Below, in pieces: positions 16,644 to 26,005 of a stretch of DNA of 64,000 nucleotides. Source of the stretch: Arthrobacter sp. C9C5 (GTDB lineage: Bacteria > Actinomycetota > Actinomycetes > Actinomycetales > Micrococcaceae); contig NZ_JABFMX010000003.1 in assembly GCF_013359735.1 (NCBI RefSeq), forward strand, positions 124,001 through 188,000, written 5' to 3'. Under the pieces are notes generated by a model. That model ran no database searches and was not told where the DNA came from. It worked only from the letters and a program-made list of their open reading frames with translations. How positions within the stretch are numbered: position 1 is the first letter of the stretch; each line of letters opens with the position of its first letter. The translations under genes were made by a program, and so were the position numbers.

Positions 16644-17798
16644 TGAGCGGGCGACGACGGCGGCGGTCGCCTCCGCGATCGCGCGTTCCTCGTCGGTGGG
16701 CACCACCAGCACCGGCAGGGCGGACTCGGGCGTTGAAATCACCCGGGGTTCCTTGGACCGCTCACGGTTCAGCCCGGCGTCGAGCTCCACGCCGAGTGCC
16801 CCCAGCCGTTCCGTGACGAGGCTCCGGAACTGGTACGAGTTTTCGCCGATCCCGGCGGTGAAGACCAGGGCCTTCGCGCCGCCGACGGCCACGTGGTAGC
16901 CGCCGATGTATTTGGACAGCCGGTAGGAGGCCACCGAGAGGGCCATGGCGGACTTGGCGTCCCCGGCTTCGGCCGCCTCGACGACGGAGCGCATGTCGTT
17001 GTTCCCGGCGAGGCCCTTGAGCCCGGACTGGCGGTTGAGCATGGAATCGAGATCTTCGGCGGACCAGCCGGCCCGGGCCAGGAAGACCAGGATCGAGGGG
17101 TCCAGGTCGCCGGAGCGGGTGCCCATCACGAGGCCTTCGAGCGGGGTGAAGCCCATCGAGGTGTCAATGGATGCGCCGCCGCGGATGGCGGTGACCGAGG
17201 CCCCGTTGCCCAGGTGGGCGATCACGGCGTCGAATTCGTCCACCGGGACGTCCAGCAGCGCGGCCGCCCGGTGCGCGACGTACTCGTGCGAGGTGCCGTG
17301 GAAGCCGTAGCGCCGGATGCCGTGGTTCGTGTAGAGCTCGTCCGGCACGGCGTAGCGCCAGGCGTGCTCGGGCAGGGTGCGGTGGAAGGCGGTATCGAAG
17401 ACGGCCACCTGCGGCAGTTCCGGCCACTTCTTCGCGATCGCGCGGATGCCCAGCACGTTCGCCGGGTTGTGCAGCGGCGCCAGCGGGTTCAGCCGCTCGA
17501 TGGCGCGGGTAATCTCGTTGTTGACCAGCACGGGCTCGGCGAAGCGCTCCCCGCCGTGCACCACGCGGTGCCCCACGGCGTCGAGCGGCCGGTCACCCAG
17601 TGCCTCGTGGATCGCCCCGTCCACCTGTTCCAGTGCCTCCGCGTGGTCGCGGGGGCCCTCGATCTGACCGTCGCCGTCACCGCCGTTGCCCATCCCGATC
17701 TTCTCGACCAGCCCCTCCGCGAGCACACTGCCCGCTTCGACGTCGCGGACCTGGTACTTGAGCGAGGACGAGCCTGAGTTGATGACGAGCACGAGCAT
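16629..17798 (-). CDS. ackA: Acetate kinase
   Basis: A 389-residue acetokinase that interconverts acetyl phosphate plus ADP with acetate plus ATP. Family signatures are present: LVINSGSSSLKYQV at the N-terminus, GHRVVHGGERF, VFDTAFHRTLPEHAW, RRYGFHGTSHEYV, HLGNGASVTAI and the C-terminal FTAGIGENS. Length is usual for the family. It starts 8 bp after the pta stop, so pta-ackA is one operon that makes or uses acetate through acetyl phosphate. Acetyl phosphate can also be a phosphodonor for receivers. Confidence 0.97.
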   Translation of the reverse strand: MLVLVINSGSSSLKYQVRDVEAGSVLAEGLVEKIGMGNGGDGDGQIEGPRDHAEALEQVDGAIHEALGDRPLDAVGHRVVHGGERFAEPVLVNNEITRAIERLNPLAPLHNPANVLGIRAIAKKWPELPQVAVFDTAFHRTLPEHAWRYAVPDELYTNHGIRRYGFHGTSHEYVAHRAAALLDVPVDEFDAVIAHLGNGASVTAIRGGASIDTSMGFTPLEGLVMGTRSGDLDPSILVFLARAGWSAEDLDSMLNRQSGLKGLAGNNDMRSVVEAAEAGDAKSAMALSVASYRLSKYIGGYHVAVGGAKALVFTAGIGENSYQFRSLVTERLGALGVELDAGLNRERSKEPRVISTPESALPVLVVPTDEERAIAEATAAVVARSSVAP

Positions 17799-17806
17799 GG
17801 GGCCTC

Positions 17807-19969
17807 CTAAGCCTTGGCTTCGACGGGCTGTACGGTGGCTTGCCCGACGGGCTGTGCGGTGGGCTGTCCGGTGACCGGTGCGTCCGGCTGGGCGGACTGG
17901 GCCTGGATCGCGGTGATGGCGACGGTGTTCAGGATGTCATCCACCGTGCAGCCGCGGGACAGGTCGTTGACCGGTTTGCGGAGCCCCTGAAGCACGGGCC
18001 CGACGGCGACCGCACCGGAGGACTGCTGGACCGCCTTGTAGGTGTTGTTGCCGGTATTCAGGTCCGGGAAGATGAACACCGTCGCCTGGCCGGCCACGGA
18101 CGAGCCGGGCATCTTGGACTCGGCGATGGCGGCATCGACGGCGGCGTCGTACTGGATGGGGCCTTCCACCGCGAGGTCCGGGCGCCGCTGGCGCACGAGT
18201 TCGGTGGCCTGGCGGACGGCGTCGACAGCTTCGCCCGCCCCGGAACCGCCGGTGGAGTAGGACAGCATGGCAACGCGCGGTTCGACGCCGAACTGGGCCG
18301 CGGTTTCGGCCGAGGCCAGGGCGATGTCCGCAAGCTGCTCCACATTGGGCTCGGGGTTGACCGCGCAGTCGCCGTAGACCAGCACCCGGTCCGGCATCAG
18401 CATGAGGAACACCGAGGAGACGATCTTGACGCCCTCGCGGGTCTTCACGAACTCCAGCGCCGGCCGGATCGTGTGCGCCGTGGTGTGCGCGGCGCCGGAG
18501 ACCATGCCGTCCACCACGCCGAGCTGGACCATCATGGTGCCGAAATAGCTTTCGTCCTGCATCACCTCGAGCGCCTTCGCCAGGTCCACGCCCTTGTGCG
18601 CGCGCAGCTCCGCGTACTTCTGTGCGAAGCCCTGGCGCAGCTCGGAGGTGGCGGGATCCACGATGTTGATCCCGGCAAGGTCGATACCCTGGGTGGCGGC
18701 AAGTTCGCGCACGTCGGTTTCACGGCCCAGCACGGTGAGTTCGCAGACGTCACGGCGGTGCAGGATCTCCGCGGCCCGGAGGATCCGAACGTCCGTGCCC
18801 TCCGGCAGGACGATGTGGCGGCGCTGCGAACGTGCCCGTTCGATTAGGTCATGGAGGAAGCGCAGCGGCGTCATCCGCTCCGGCCGCGGCAAGTGCAGCC
18901 GCTCCAGCAGTTCCGCCTCGTCCACCCGTTTGGCCCACAGGCCCAGCGCGGACGCCACCTTGCGGCGGTGGCCGGACCAGATTTCGCTGCGCACCTCGGA
19001 GACGCGTTTGGCGGTCACGTAGGTGTCGTCCGGGGCGGCGAAGATCGGGAACGGGGCCTGCGCCAGGAGCGAGTAGATGGTGGGGTCCGGGGCCAGTCCG
19101 CCGGTCAGGATCAGCGCGGACGGCACCGGGAATTCCGGCGAGAAGGAGGAGGCCAGGCAGGCCACCAGCACGTCCGCCCGGTCGCCCGGAACAATCACCA
19201 GCGCGCCGTCGTCGAGCACATGCAGGAAGTTGGCCACGTTCATGGCCGCCACCTTGACCGAGTGCACATCGCGTTCCAGGTCCGGCAGGCCGGCCACCTG
19301 GCCGATGCCGAGCGCGGCGGCCACTTCGCCGGTGGTGGGCCGCGCGATGTCCTCCAGTTCGGGGAAGACGTACACCGGTCGGCCGGAGGCGCCCGGGCGG
19401 ACCGCCGCGGCGATTGCCTCCAGGTCCTCGGGGTCGGCGCGGTTGACCATGATGGCCAGCAGGGTGCACCGCTCGGCCAGGAGTTCCTTGCGGGCCACCT
19501 CGACGGCGTCCGCGGTTTCGGCCACCGTGCGGCCCTTCGCCCCGACGACGGCGACCATCGGCGCCGCGAGGTTGTTGGCGAGCCGGGCGTTGAGGTCGAA
19601 TTCGACGGCGGCGTCCTGGCCGGTCAGGTCCGTGCCCTCGATGATCACCACGTCGCAGTGCCGGGACATCTCCGCGAAGATCTCGACGCAGCGCGAGTCG
19701 ATTTCCTCCCGTTTTCCCTCCGCGAGCAGGCCCCGGACCTCGGCGAAGGTCAGGCCGCCGCGGCAGCGGTCGTCGTCGAGGTCGAAGCGGGACTTCATCA
19801 GCGCGACCATCGGGTCCGCGTCGGCGCGGCCGTGGACCACGGGCTTAAAGAAGCCGATGCGGTCCGCGTGCCGGTGCAGGGTGTCCGCGAGGCCCAGGGC
19901 GATGAGCGACTTCCCGGATCCCGGCGTCGTCGCGCTGACATATATTCCTTTGGCCATGTGTCCCAGCAT
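17807..19969 (-). CDS. pta: Phosphate acetyltransferase, long form
   Basis: A 720-residue Pta that converts acetyl-CoA and phosphate to acetyl phosphate. The N-terminus is a BioD-like P-loop region (SATTPGSGKS near residue 13), the middle a DRTGG-type domain (about 215-330), and the C-terminal third the catalytic domain with MVSGAAHTTAHTIRPAL and SYSTGGSGAGEAVD. I keep ATG 19969, preceded by AAGGGG 7 nt upstream; ATG 19957 (MAKGIYVS) is a plausible alternative. Transcription diverges from paaI, and a putative PaaR operator lies in the shared 79-bp gap, so phenylacetate could affect pta-ackA as well; this is inferred. Confidence 0.96.
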   Translation of the reverse strand: MLGHMAKGIYVSATTPGSGKSLIALGLADTLHRHADRIGFFKPVVHGRADADPMVALMKSRFDLDDDRCRGGLTFAEVRGLLAEGKREEIDSRCVEIFAEMSRHCDVVIIEGTDLTGQDAAVEFDLNARLANNLAAPMVAVVGAKGRTVAETADAVEVARKELLAERCTLLAIMVNRADPEDLEAIAAAVRPGASGRPVYVFPELEDIARPTTGEVAAALGIGQVAGLPDLERDVHSVKVAAMNVANFLHVLDDGALVIVPGDRADVLVACLASSFSPEFPVPSALILTGGLAPDPTIYSLLAQAPFPIFAAPDDTYVTAKRVSEVRSEIWSGHRRKVASALGLWAKRVDEAELLERLHLPRPERMTPLRFLHDLIERARSQRRHIVLPEGTDVRILRAAEILHRRDVCELTVLGRETDVRELAATQGIDLAGINIVDPATSELRQGFAQKYAELRAHKGVDLAKALEVMQDESYFGTMMVQLGVVDGMVSGAAHTTAHTIRPALEFVKTREGVKIVSSVFLMLMPDRVLVYGDCAVNPEPNVEQLADIALASAETAAQFGVEPRVAMLSYSTGGSGAGEAVDAVRQATELVRQRRPDLAVEGPIQYDAAVDAAIAESKMPGSSVAGQATVFIFPDLNTGNNTYKAVQQSSGAVAVGPVLQGLRKPVNDLSRGCTVDDILNTVAITAIQAQSAQPDAPVTGQPTAQPVGQATVQPVEAKA

Positions 19970-20004
19970 ACTTACACCCCTTGACAGCAGGCACCCATAT
20001 GGGA

Positions 20005-20026
20005 TTACCTAATGAACATTCGGTAA
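20005..20026. promoter_or_regulatory. Putative PaaR operator, paaI/pta gap
   Basis: TTAC-CTAATGAACATTC-GGTAA, 22 bp, starts 23 bp before paaI. Ends and spacing match the sites at 25893 and 34845 before other paa genes. Confidence 0.6.
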
Positions 20027-20048
20027 ATAAAGCTGGAGGCAACGACGC

Positions 20049-20567
20049 ATGGCTGAACTGACGATTTCCGGTGACACCCACCCCATCCTGAAAGACGACT
20101 ACGCCTCCGAATGGATGGGCATTGAAGTCCTGGCGCTCGATGACGGCCACGCCACCATCCGGATGCCGCTCCGCCAGGAAATGCTCAACGGTTTCGGCAT
20201 GGCCCACGGCGGCATGATCTTCGCCTTCGGTGACACCGCTTTCGCCCTCGCCTGCAACCCGGTCAAACCGGCGCCCGGCGAAGCCGGGTCCATCACCGTC
20301 GCCTCCGGCGTCGACATCAACTTCATCAAGCCGGCCTTCCGCGGGCAGATCCTGACCGCCGTCGCAAACCGCCGCGCCAGCACCGGCCGCAGCGGCCTGT
20401 ACGACATCCAGATCTACGCCGCCGACCCCGGCACCGCACAGTCCCCGACAACCTCCACCGCCGCAGCACCCGCCACAACACTCCCGGGCGGACTCCCCGC
20501 CGACGTCGCTCCGGGCGAACTCATCGCCGAGTTCCGCGGCCGCAGCCGCACCATCTCCAAGAAATAG
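20049..20567 (+). CDS. paaI: Hydroxyphenylacetyl-CoA thioesterase PaaI
   Basis: A 172-residue hot-dog thioesterase. The core shows NGFGMAHGGMIFAFGDTAFALACN, with the catalytic Asp, then the GVDINFIKPAFRGQ strand. PaaI hydrolyses stalled ring-hydroxylated phenylacetyl-CoA products. It is longer than the usual 135-140 residues because an Ala/Thr/Pro-rich insert (about residues 120-148) splits the last strands. The ATG has GGAGG about 8 nt upstream. It is first gene of a paaI-paaK unit, with paaK 14 nt downstream. Confidence 0.9.
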   Translation: MAELTISGDTHPILKDDYASEWMGIEVLALDDGHATIRMPLRQEMLNGFGMAHGGMIFAFGDTAFALACNPVKPAPGEAGSITVASGVDINFIKPAFRGQILTAVANRRASTGRSGLYDIQIYAADPGTAQSPTTSTAAAPATTLPGGLPADVAPGELIAEFRGRSRTISKK

Positions 20568-20581
20568 AAATAGGGACCTAG

Positions 20582-21919
20582 ATGACCACCCCCACCGCTG
20601 AATCTGCCCTCGCCCCCAGTGACGCCGTCCTGGACCGCGAAGAAACCATCTCCCGCGACGAGCTCGAGGCCTTGCAGCTCAGCCGCCTGCAGCACACCGT
20701 GGCGTACGCCTATGACCGTGTCCCCCTGTACAAGCGCAAGTTCGACGAGGCCGGGGTGCACCCCACGGACCTCCGCGAGCTCTCGGACCTGGGTAAGTTC
20801 CCCTTCACTACCAAGGAAGACCTCCGGCTCGAGTACCCCTTCGGCATGTTCGCGGTGCCGCAGCGCGAGGTGGCGCGGATCCACGCCAGCTCCGGCACCA
20901 CCGGCCGCGCCACCGTGGTGGGCTACACCAAGAAGGACCTCGCCGACTGGGCCAAGCTTGTGGCCCGCTCGCTGCGTGCCTCCGGCGTCCGGCCCGGCAT
21001 GAAGGTCCACAACGCCTACGGCTACGGCCTGTTCACCGGCGGCATGGGCGCCCACGCCGGCGCCGAGGCGCTGGGCTGCACCGTCATTCCGATCTCCGGC
21101 GGCCAGACGGAGCGCCAGATCACGCTGATCCAGGACTTCAAGCCGGACGCCATCCTGGCCACCCCGACCTACCTGCTGACCATTGCCGACGCCATGATGA
21201 AACAGGGCATCGACCCGGCCTCCACCTCGCTGAAGTACGCGGTGCTCGGCGCCGAGCCGTGGACCGAGGAAATGCGGCACGAGCTCGAGACCACCATGAA
21301 CATCAAGGCCTGCGACATCTACGGCCTTTCCGAGGTCATGGGCCCCGGCGTCGCTGGCGAGGCCGTGGAGACGCAGGACGGCAGCCACATCTGGGAGGAC
21401 CACTTCCGCCCCGAGATCATCGACGCCTTCGACCCCACCGTGGTCCTGGGCGACGGAGAGCCCGGCGAACTGGTCTTTACCTCGCTCACCAAGGAAGCCC
21501 TGCCGATCATCCGGTACCGCACCAAGGACCTCACCCGGCTGCTGCCGGGCACCGCCCGTCCGGCGCACCGCCGCATGGGACGCATCACCGGCCGCAGCGA
21601 CGACATGATCATCCTGCGCGGCGTGAACCTGTTCCCGTCGCAGATCGAGGAAATCGCGCTGCGCATCCCCGAGCTCAGCCCGCACTTCCAGCTGGAGCTC
21701 ACCCGTCCGGAGGGGCAGCGGATGGACCAGCTGACCGTCAAGATCGAACGCCGCGAGTCGGTCACGGTCGAGGGCAGCGCGACGGCGGCGAAGGTGCTGC
21801 AGCAGCAGATCAAGATCCACGTCGGTTCCTCCTGCACCGTCGACGTCGTCGAGCCCGGTTCGCTGGAGCGCTCCAACGGCAAGTTGCGCCGAATCTACGA
21901 CATGCGCCCCAAGGCCTGA
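20582..21919 (+). CDS. paaK: Phenylacetate-CoA ligase
   Basis: A 445-residue adenylate-forming ligase that activates phenylacetate with ATP and CoA, the first step of the aerobic paa route. It has the P-loop SSGTTGRATVVGYTK, the PaaK-type NAYGYGLFTGGMG, YGLSEVMGPGV, YRTKDLTRLLPG, and the hinge GRSDDMIILRGVNLFPSQIEE. Length fits the family. It follows paaI by 14 nt and precedes the TetR regulator by 98 bp. Confidence 0.95.
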   Translation: MTTPTAESALAPSDAVLDREETISRDELEALQLSRLQHTVAYAYDRVPLYKRKFDEAGVHPTDLRELSDLGKFPFTTKEDLRLEYPFGMFAVPQREVARIHASSGTTGRATVVGYTKKDLADWAKLVARSLRASGVRPGMKVHNAYGYGLFTGGMGAHAGAEALGCTVIPISGGQTERQITLIQDFKPDAILATPTYLLTIADAMMKQGIDPASTSLKYAVLGAEPWTEEMRHELETTMNIKACDIYGLSEVMGPGVAGEAVETQDGSHIWEDHFRPEIIDAFDPTVVLGDGEPGELVFTSLTKEALPIIRYRTKDLTRLLPGTARPAHRRMGRITGRSDDMIILRGVNLFPSQIEEIALRIPELSPHFQLELTRPEGQRMDQLTVKIERRESVTVEGSATAAKVLQQQIKIHVGSSCTVDVVEPGSLERSNGKLRRIYDMRPKA

Positions 21920-21987
21920 CCTGCCCCGCCTGTTCAGCCACCGGGCTGGCCCGGCAGGTGTGTCCTTCGAGGCCACGGCTGCCGGGC

Positions 21988-22009
21988 CGACCGACCGTTC
22001 ATGAGAAAC
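21988..22009. promoter_or_regulatory. Weak PaaR-like site before the TetR gene
   Basis: GACCGTTC at 21993-22000 matches the centre of the other putative PaaR sites, but the outer halves are poor. It overlaps the likely promoter of the regulator, so autoregulation is possible. Confidence 0.35.
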
Positions 22010-22010
22010 T
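22005..22010 (+). promoter_or_regulatory. Putative -10 box of the TetR gene
   Basis: GAAACT lies 7 nt before ATG 22018. It is a weak match, but no ribosome-binding sequence is present, which again suggests a leaderless message. Confidence 0.3.
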
Positions 22011-22017
22011 AGCGAGT

Positions 22018-22629
22018 ATGCCCAGCACAGCAACCACCACCAAGCGCGGCCGTCCCGGCTATGACCAGCAGTCGGTGCTGCTGATCGCCGTCGACGTCTT
22101 CAACCGCCACGGCTATGACGCCACCTCGATGGGCATCCTCGCCGAGAACCTGGGCATCTCCAAGTCCGCGATCTACCACCATGTGCCGTCCAAGGGCGAT
22201 CTGCTCAAACTCGCGCTCGACCATGCCCTCGGCGGCCTCGAAGCCATCCTAGACCGGCCCGAGGCGCAGACCGGCTCGGCCGACGCCCGGCTGGAATTCG
22301 TGGTCCGCGAGACCATCTCCGTCCTGGTGGAACGGCTGCCGTTCGTGACCCTGCTGCTGCGGCTGCGCGGAAACACCGAAATCGAACGGGACGCCCTGGA
22401 ACGCCGGCGCACCTTCGACCACAAGGTGGCCGCCCTGATCTCGGCCGCCCGCGACGAAGGCTCGCTGCGCCAGGACATCGATCCCCGCACCGTCACCCGC
22501 CTGTTGTTCGGCACCATCAACTCGATCGTCGAGTGGTATAAACCGGGCGGCGCGCTCTCCCCGGAGAAGCTGGCCGACGACGTCATCACCATGGCCTTCC
22601 ACGGTCTCCACGTCCCCAGCAAGGCCTGA
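22018..22629 (+). CDS. paaR: TetR family regulator of phenylacetate genes (PaaR-like)
   Basis: A 203-residue TetR repressor. After a basic N-terminus (KRGRPGYDQQ) the helix-turn-helix is clear (ATSMGILAENLGISKSAIYHH, then VPSKGDLL). The C-terminal ligand domain is helical and less conserved. An open frame extends far upstream over paaK, but ATG 22018 follows the putative promoter and gives a normal family length. TetR-type PaaR proteins release DNA on binding phenylacetyl-CoA. Location beside paaK and the shared 22-bp sites before paaI, paaZ and the thiolase support this role; binding itself is inferred. Confidence 0.88.
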   Translation: MPSTATTTKRGRPGYDQQSVLLIAVDVFNRHGYDATSMGILAENLGISKSAIYHHVPSKGDLLKLALDHALGGLEAILDRPEAQTGSADARLEFVVRETISVLVERLPFVTLLLRLRGNTEIERDALERRRTFDHKVAALISAARDEGSLRQDIDPRTVTRLLFGTINSIVEWYKPGGALSPEKLADDVITMAFHGLHVPSKA

Positions 22630-22697
22630 CGCCGCCTCCGGGGGCAGCTTGGCGGCCGCGGCAGGCGGTTCCGCCGCCAAAGACCGGCGGGTCCGTG

Positions 22698-23084
22698 TCA
22701 ATGTGCCCCCGCAAGGCCGGGAAACCCGTTCACGGCCGCAAACCAGCCCATGTAGAGCAACACGGCGGACAGCGGGAGCACGGCCAGCCCTAGCAGGATC
22801 GAGTAGTCCTTGGCGCGGAACAGCGCAGCCAGGTTGACCACCAGCGTGCCGGCCACAACGAGGCACTGGAAAATGCTGTTCGCGGCCACCGCCCGGGGTG
22901 ACTCGAACATGCCACCGGCACCCACCAATAACGTCACGAGGTACCAGGACGGCAGGACCCAGACCGGGAAGGCGACCATCGCCAGGTCCAGAACCAGTGC
23001 CACCTTGCCGGTCCGGGTGGTGGGGATCCAGACGATGGGGCGGACCCGGGCTGCGGGTGCCGGTCCGGGAGACGAATCGGTCAT
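22698..23084 (-). CDS. Small four-helix membrane protein, unknown
   Basis: A 128-residue protein with a Pro/Ala-rich N-terminus and about four hydrophobic segments (near 28-52, 65-85, 90-107, 108-125). No family motif is recognised. The ATG has GGCGAGG 8 nt upstream. It lies between the TetR gene (convergent) and a VOC gene; no functional hint comes from context. Confidence 0.6.
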   Translation of the reverse strand: MTDSSPGPAPAARVRPIVWIPTTRTGKVALVLDLAMVAFPVWVLPSWYLVTLLVGAGGMFESPRAVAANSIFQCLVVAGTLVVNLAALFRAKDYSILLGLAVLPLSAVLLYMGWFAAVNGFPGLAGAH

Positions 23085-23263
23085 GGTGTGCGCCTCGCCT
23101 CCGCCGGCCGGGAATCTGGTTTCAAGCTACACCCGGAGTGCGTCCCGGGGACAGGACCCTGCAGCCCTAGCCGGGACATGGAACAGCGCCCCGGGGCCGG
23201 GGCGCTGTTCCGCAATTCTGTTCTGCAATTCCGTTCCGCAGCCACGATGCCGGGAGCCGCCGC

Positions 23264-23671
23264 TCAGAGCTGGTAGTCGGCTGCCGTGGTGATGTTCTCG
23301 TGCACGCAGAGAATGTTGTGCTCGGAGTCCATGAACCAGGCGCACTTCTCGGAATCCGTTGTACAAATGTGGTTCTCGGTCTTGAGATCAGGGAGGTTGT
23401 AGTCCTGGAACGTGACACCCTTGGCTTCCATCTCCCTGACGGTGCGTTCGATCTCGCTGACTTCGAAACTCAGGGTGGTGTGCTCCGAATGCTTTCCATC
23501 CTTGACTGGCATCAGTTGCAGCATCGGGCCGCCTTCTGAGCCGAATAGCTCGCTTCCGTCGTCTGCCACGCCACGGTGCGGGAGCCCCAGGGTGTCCGCA
23601 TAGAAATGCCGGGCACGGGCTACATCATCGACTGGCAGGACTGTTGTGGCTTTGTTGAGTACTAGGGACAT
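23264..23671 (-). CDS. VOC superfamily protein (glyoxalase/dioxygenase fold)
   Basis: A 135-residue single-unit VOC protein: TVLPVDDVARARHFYADTLG, then LFGSEGGPMLQLMP, HTTLSFEVSEIERTVREMEAKG and DSEHNILCVHEN. The His and Glu positions of the metal site appear kept. An excellent AGGAGGT site fixes the start at ATG 23671 rather than an upstream codon. Function is unassigned; members include glyoxalases, dioxygenases and drug-binding proteins. Confidence 0.85.
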   Translation of the reverse strand: MSLVLNKATTVLPVDDVARARHFYADTLGLPHRGVADDGSELFGSEGGPMLQLMPVKDGKHSEHTTLSFEVSEIERTVREMEAKGVTFQDYNLPDLKTENHICTTDSEKCAWFMDSEHNILCVHENITTAADYQL

Positions 23672-23732
23672 TTCGCCACCTCCTACGAGCACGATTTTAC
23701 GCCCGAGGAGGGGATAAAGAGCCCGCCAGGGG

Positions 23733-25844
23733 TTACTTCTCTACGAGGGTCAGGACGTCGTAGGTGGCCACGATTTCATCGTTCTGGTTGGTCAGGACGG
23801 CGTCCCAGGCCACCTCGCCGTACTCGTCGGTCTCGCGCGGGGTGATCTTCTTGGCCGTCAGGGTAACCCGGATGGAGTCGCCGGCCGCGACGGGGGTGAT
23901 GAAGCGCAGGTTCTCCAGGCCGTAGTTGGCCAGGACCGGACCCGGCGCGGGCTCCACGAACAATCCGGCACCCCAGGCCAAGAGCAGGTAGCCGTGCGCC
24001 ACGATGCCGGGAAAGAACGGGTTGGCCTCCGCCGCTTCCTGGTTCGTGTGGGCGTAGAAGGTGTCGCCGGTGGAGTTCGCGAACTTGGTGATCTCCTCCA
24101 GCGAGACCTCGCGCAGCTCCGAACGGATGGCGTCGCCGATGTGCAGCGTGCTCAGGTGCTTCCGGAACGGGTGCTGGCCCTCGGTCTCGAGGGTGAAGTT
24201 GCGGTCCGCACCGGTGTGCCAGACGCCCGTGACGGCCGTCAGCATGTTGGGCGAGCCCTGGATGGCGGTGCGCTGCATGTGGTGCATGACCGAGCGGATG
24301 CCGCCCAGCTCCTCGCCGCCGCCGGCACGGCCCGGGCCGCCGTGGACCAGGTGCGGGACCGGGGAGCCGTGGCCGGTGGAGCTGCGGGCGTCCTCCCGGT
24401 TGAGCATGAGGACGCGGCCGTGGTGGGCAGCGATACCGGTGACGAGTTCGCGGGCCACCGCCGGATCGTTGGTGCAGACCGAGGCGACCAGCGAGCCGCC
24501 GCCGCGGGCGGCGAGGCGGACGGCGTCGGCGAGGTCGGTGTAGCCGATCACCGAGGAGACCGGGCCGAAGGCTTCGAGTGAGTGGACCTCTTCGGCTTCC
24601 GGATCGGCCCAGCTCAGCAGCACCGGGGACATGAACGCGCCGTCCTCGACGACGCCGATACTCCCGTCCGCGCTGGTGACCTTGGGCGAGTCGAGGGTGC
24701 CATAGGCGAGCTCGCCGCCGGCGTCGAGCATGGACTGGACGGCGGCGCGCACGTCGGCGAGCTGCTCAAGCGAGGCGAGGGCGCCCATCGTGACGCCTTC
24801 GGCGCGCGGGTCACCCAGCACGACGCGTTCGGTGATCCGCTCCCCCACGGCGGCGACGACGTCGGACACCAGTTCCTGCGGCACGATGGCGCGGCGGATC
24901 GAGGTGCATTTCTGGCCGGCCTTGGCGGTCATCTCGGTGACGAGCGACTTGATGAAGGCGTCGAATTCCGGGGTGCCCTTGACCGCGTCCGGGCCCAGGA
25001 TGGCGGCGTTGAGCGAGTCGGTTTCGGAGGTGAAGCGGACGCCGCCCTTGACCACGTTGGGGTGGGACTTCAGCGTGTTGGCGGTGGAGGCCGAACCGGT
25101 GAAGGCGACGAGATCGCGGTAGTCGAGGTGGTCCAGCAGGGTGCGGACCGAGCCGGAGACCAGCTGCAGCGAGCCCTTGGGCAGGATGCCGGATTCGTCG
25201 ATCGCCTTCACCACGGCCGCGGCGACGTAGCCGGTGGGGGTGGCGGGCTTGACGATGGTGGGGACGCCGGCGATGAAGGCGGGGGCGAGCTTTTCGAGCA
25301 TGCCCCAGACCGGGAAGTTGAAGGCGTTGATCTGCACGGCGACGCCGGGGATCCGGGTGTAGATGTGTTCGCCGGCGAAGGAACCGTCCTTGGACAGCAC
25401 CTCCATAGGCCCGTCCACCACCACCTGGGCGTTGGGCAGCTCGCGGCGGCCTTTGGAGCCGAAGGTGAAGAGCACGCCGATGCCGCCGTCGATGTCGATC
25501 ATCGAGTCGACCTTGGTGGCGCCGGTCTGCGCGGAGAGCGCGTAGAACTCGTCGCGTCGGCCGTTGAGGTACTGGGCCAGTTCCTTGAGCTTGAGGGCGC
25601 GCTGGTGGAAGGTCAGCTTCCCCAGTTCCGCCTGGCCGGTGGTGCGGCCATAGTCGACGACGGCGGCGAGGTCGAGGCCCTCGGTGCTCACCTTGGCCAG
25701 GAGCTCACCGGTGCTGGCGTCCAGGACGGAGGCGGCTCCGGCGGCGGAGGCCGCGTCGGGCGTCCACCACGAGTTCTGGACGAAGCTGGGGACGATCTCG
25801 ACGGTGCCCACTGAGGGTTCCGGAGCTGTTGCAGTGGTGGTCAT
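23733..25844 (-). CDS. paaZ: PaaZ, ring-cleavage aldehyde dehydrogenase / enoyl-CoA hydratase fusion
   Basis: A 703-residue bifunctional enzyme that opens and oxidises the oxepin-CoA ring in phenylacetate degradation. The N-terminal aldehyde dehydrogenase domain (about 10-520) contains FNFPVWGMLEKLAPA, a GSA nucleotide loop and the nucleophile in GQKCTSIRRA. The C-terminal MaoC-like hydratase (about 555-703) has FYAHTNQEAAEANPFFPGIVAHGY. Length matches PaaZ. It diverges from a second thioesterase gene, and a putative PaaR operator lies in the gap. Confidence 0.95.
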   Translation of the reverse strand: MTTTATAPEPSVGTVEIVPSFVQNSWWTPDAASAAGAASVLDASTGELLAKVSTEGLDLAAVVDYGRTTGQAELGKLTFHQRALKLKELAQYLNGRRDEFYALSAQTGATKVDSMIDIDGGIGVLFTFGSKGRRELPNAQVVVDGPMEVLSKDGSFAGEHIYTRIPGVAVQINAFNFPVWGMLEKLAPAFIAGVPTIVKPATPTGYVAAAVVKAIDESGILPKGSLQLVSGSVRTLLDHLDYRDLVAFTGSASTANTLKSHPNVVKGGVRFTSETDSLNAAILGPDAVKGTPEFDAFIKSLVTEMTAKAGQKCTSIRRAIVPQELVSDVVAAVGERITERVVLGDPRAEGVTMGALASLEQLADVRAAVQSMLDAGGELAYGTLDSPKVTSADGSIGVVEDGAFMSPVLLSWADPEAEEVHSLEAFGPVSSVIGYTDLADAVRLAARGGGSLVASVCTNDPAVARELVTGIAAHHGRVLMLNREDARSSTGHGSPVPHLVHGGPGRAGGGEELGGIRSVMHHMQRTAIQGSPNMLTAVTGVWHTGADRNFTLETEGQHPFRKHLSTLHIGDAIRSELREVSLEEITKFANSTGDTFYAHTNQEAAEANPFFPGIVAHGYLLLAWGAGLFVEPAPGPVLANYGLENLRFITPVAAGDSIRVTLTAKKITPRETDEYGEVAWDAVLTNQNDEIVATYDVLTLVEK

Positions 25845-25892
25845 CGTTGACGGGTCCTTCCAACGCGGGGCAAGATCAACACGGCCAGCGCA

Positions 25893-25914
25893 TTACTGAC
25901 CGTCCGTTCGGTAA
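25893..25914. promoter_or_regulatory. Putative PaaR operator between paaZ and thioesterase
   Basis: TTAC-TGACCGTCCGTTC-GGTAA, 22 bp, is the most symmetric of the set and can serve both divergent genes. TAATAT at its right edge (25912-25917) could be the -10 of the plus-strand gene. Confidence 0.65.
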
Positions 25915-26005
25915 TATGTCTACAGTACATGAAGGAGCCCTGCGGCACACTAGTAGCGGCAGGGCCGACCGGCCCGTGACAGGCCAGAGCCCCAAAGGAG
26001 ACGCA

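Noticed and set aside
21259-22017. Upstream extension of the TetR frame over paaK
   Set aside because: Arg/Pro/His-rich shadow of paaK. A TetR start with promoter lies at 22018.
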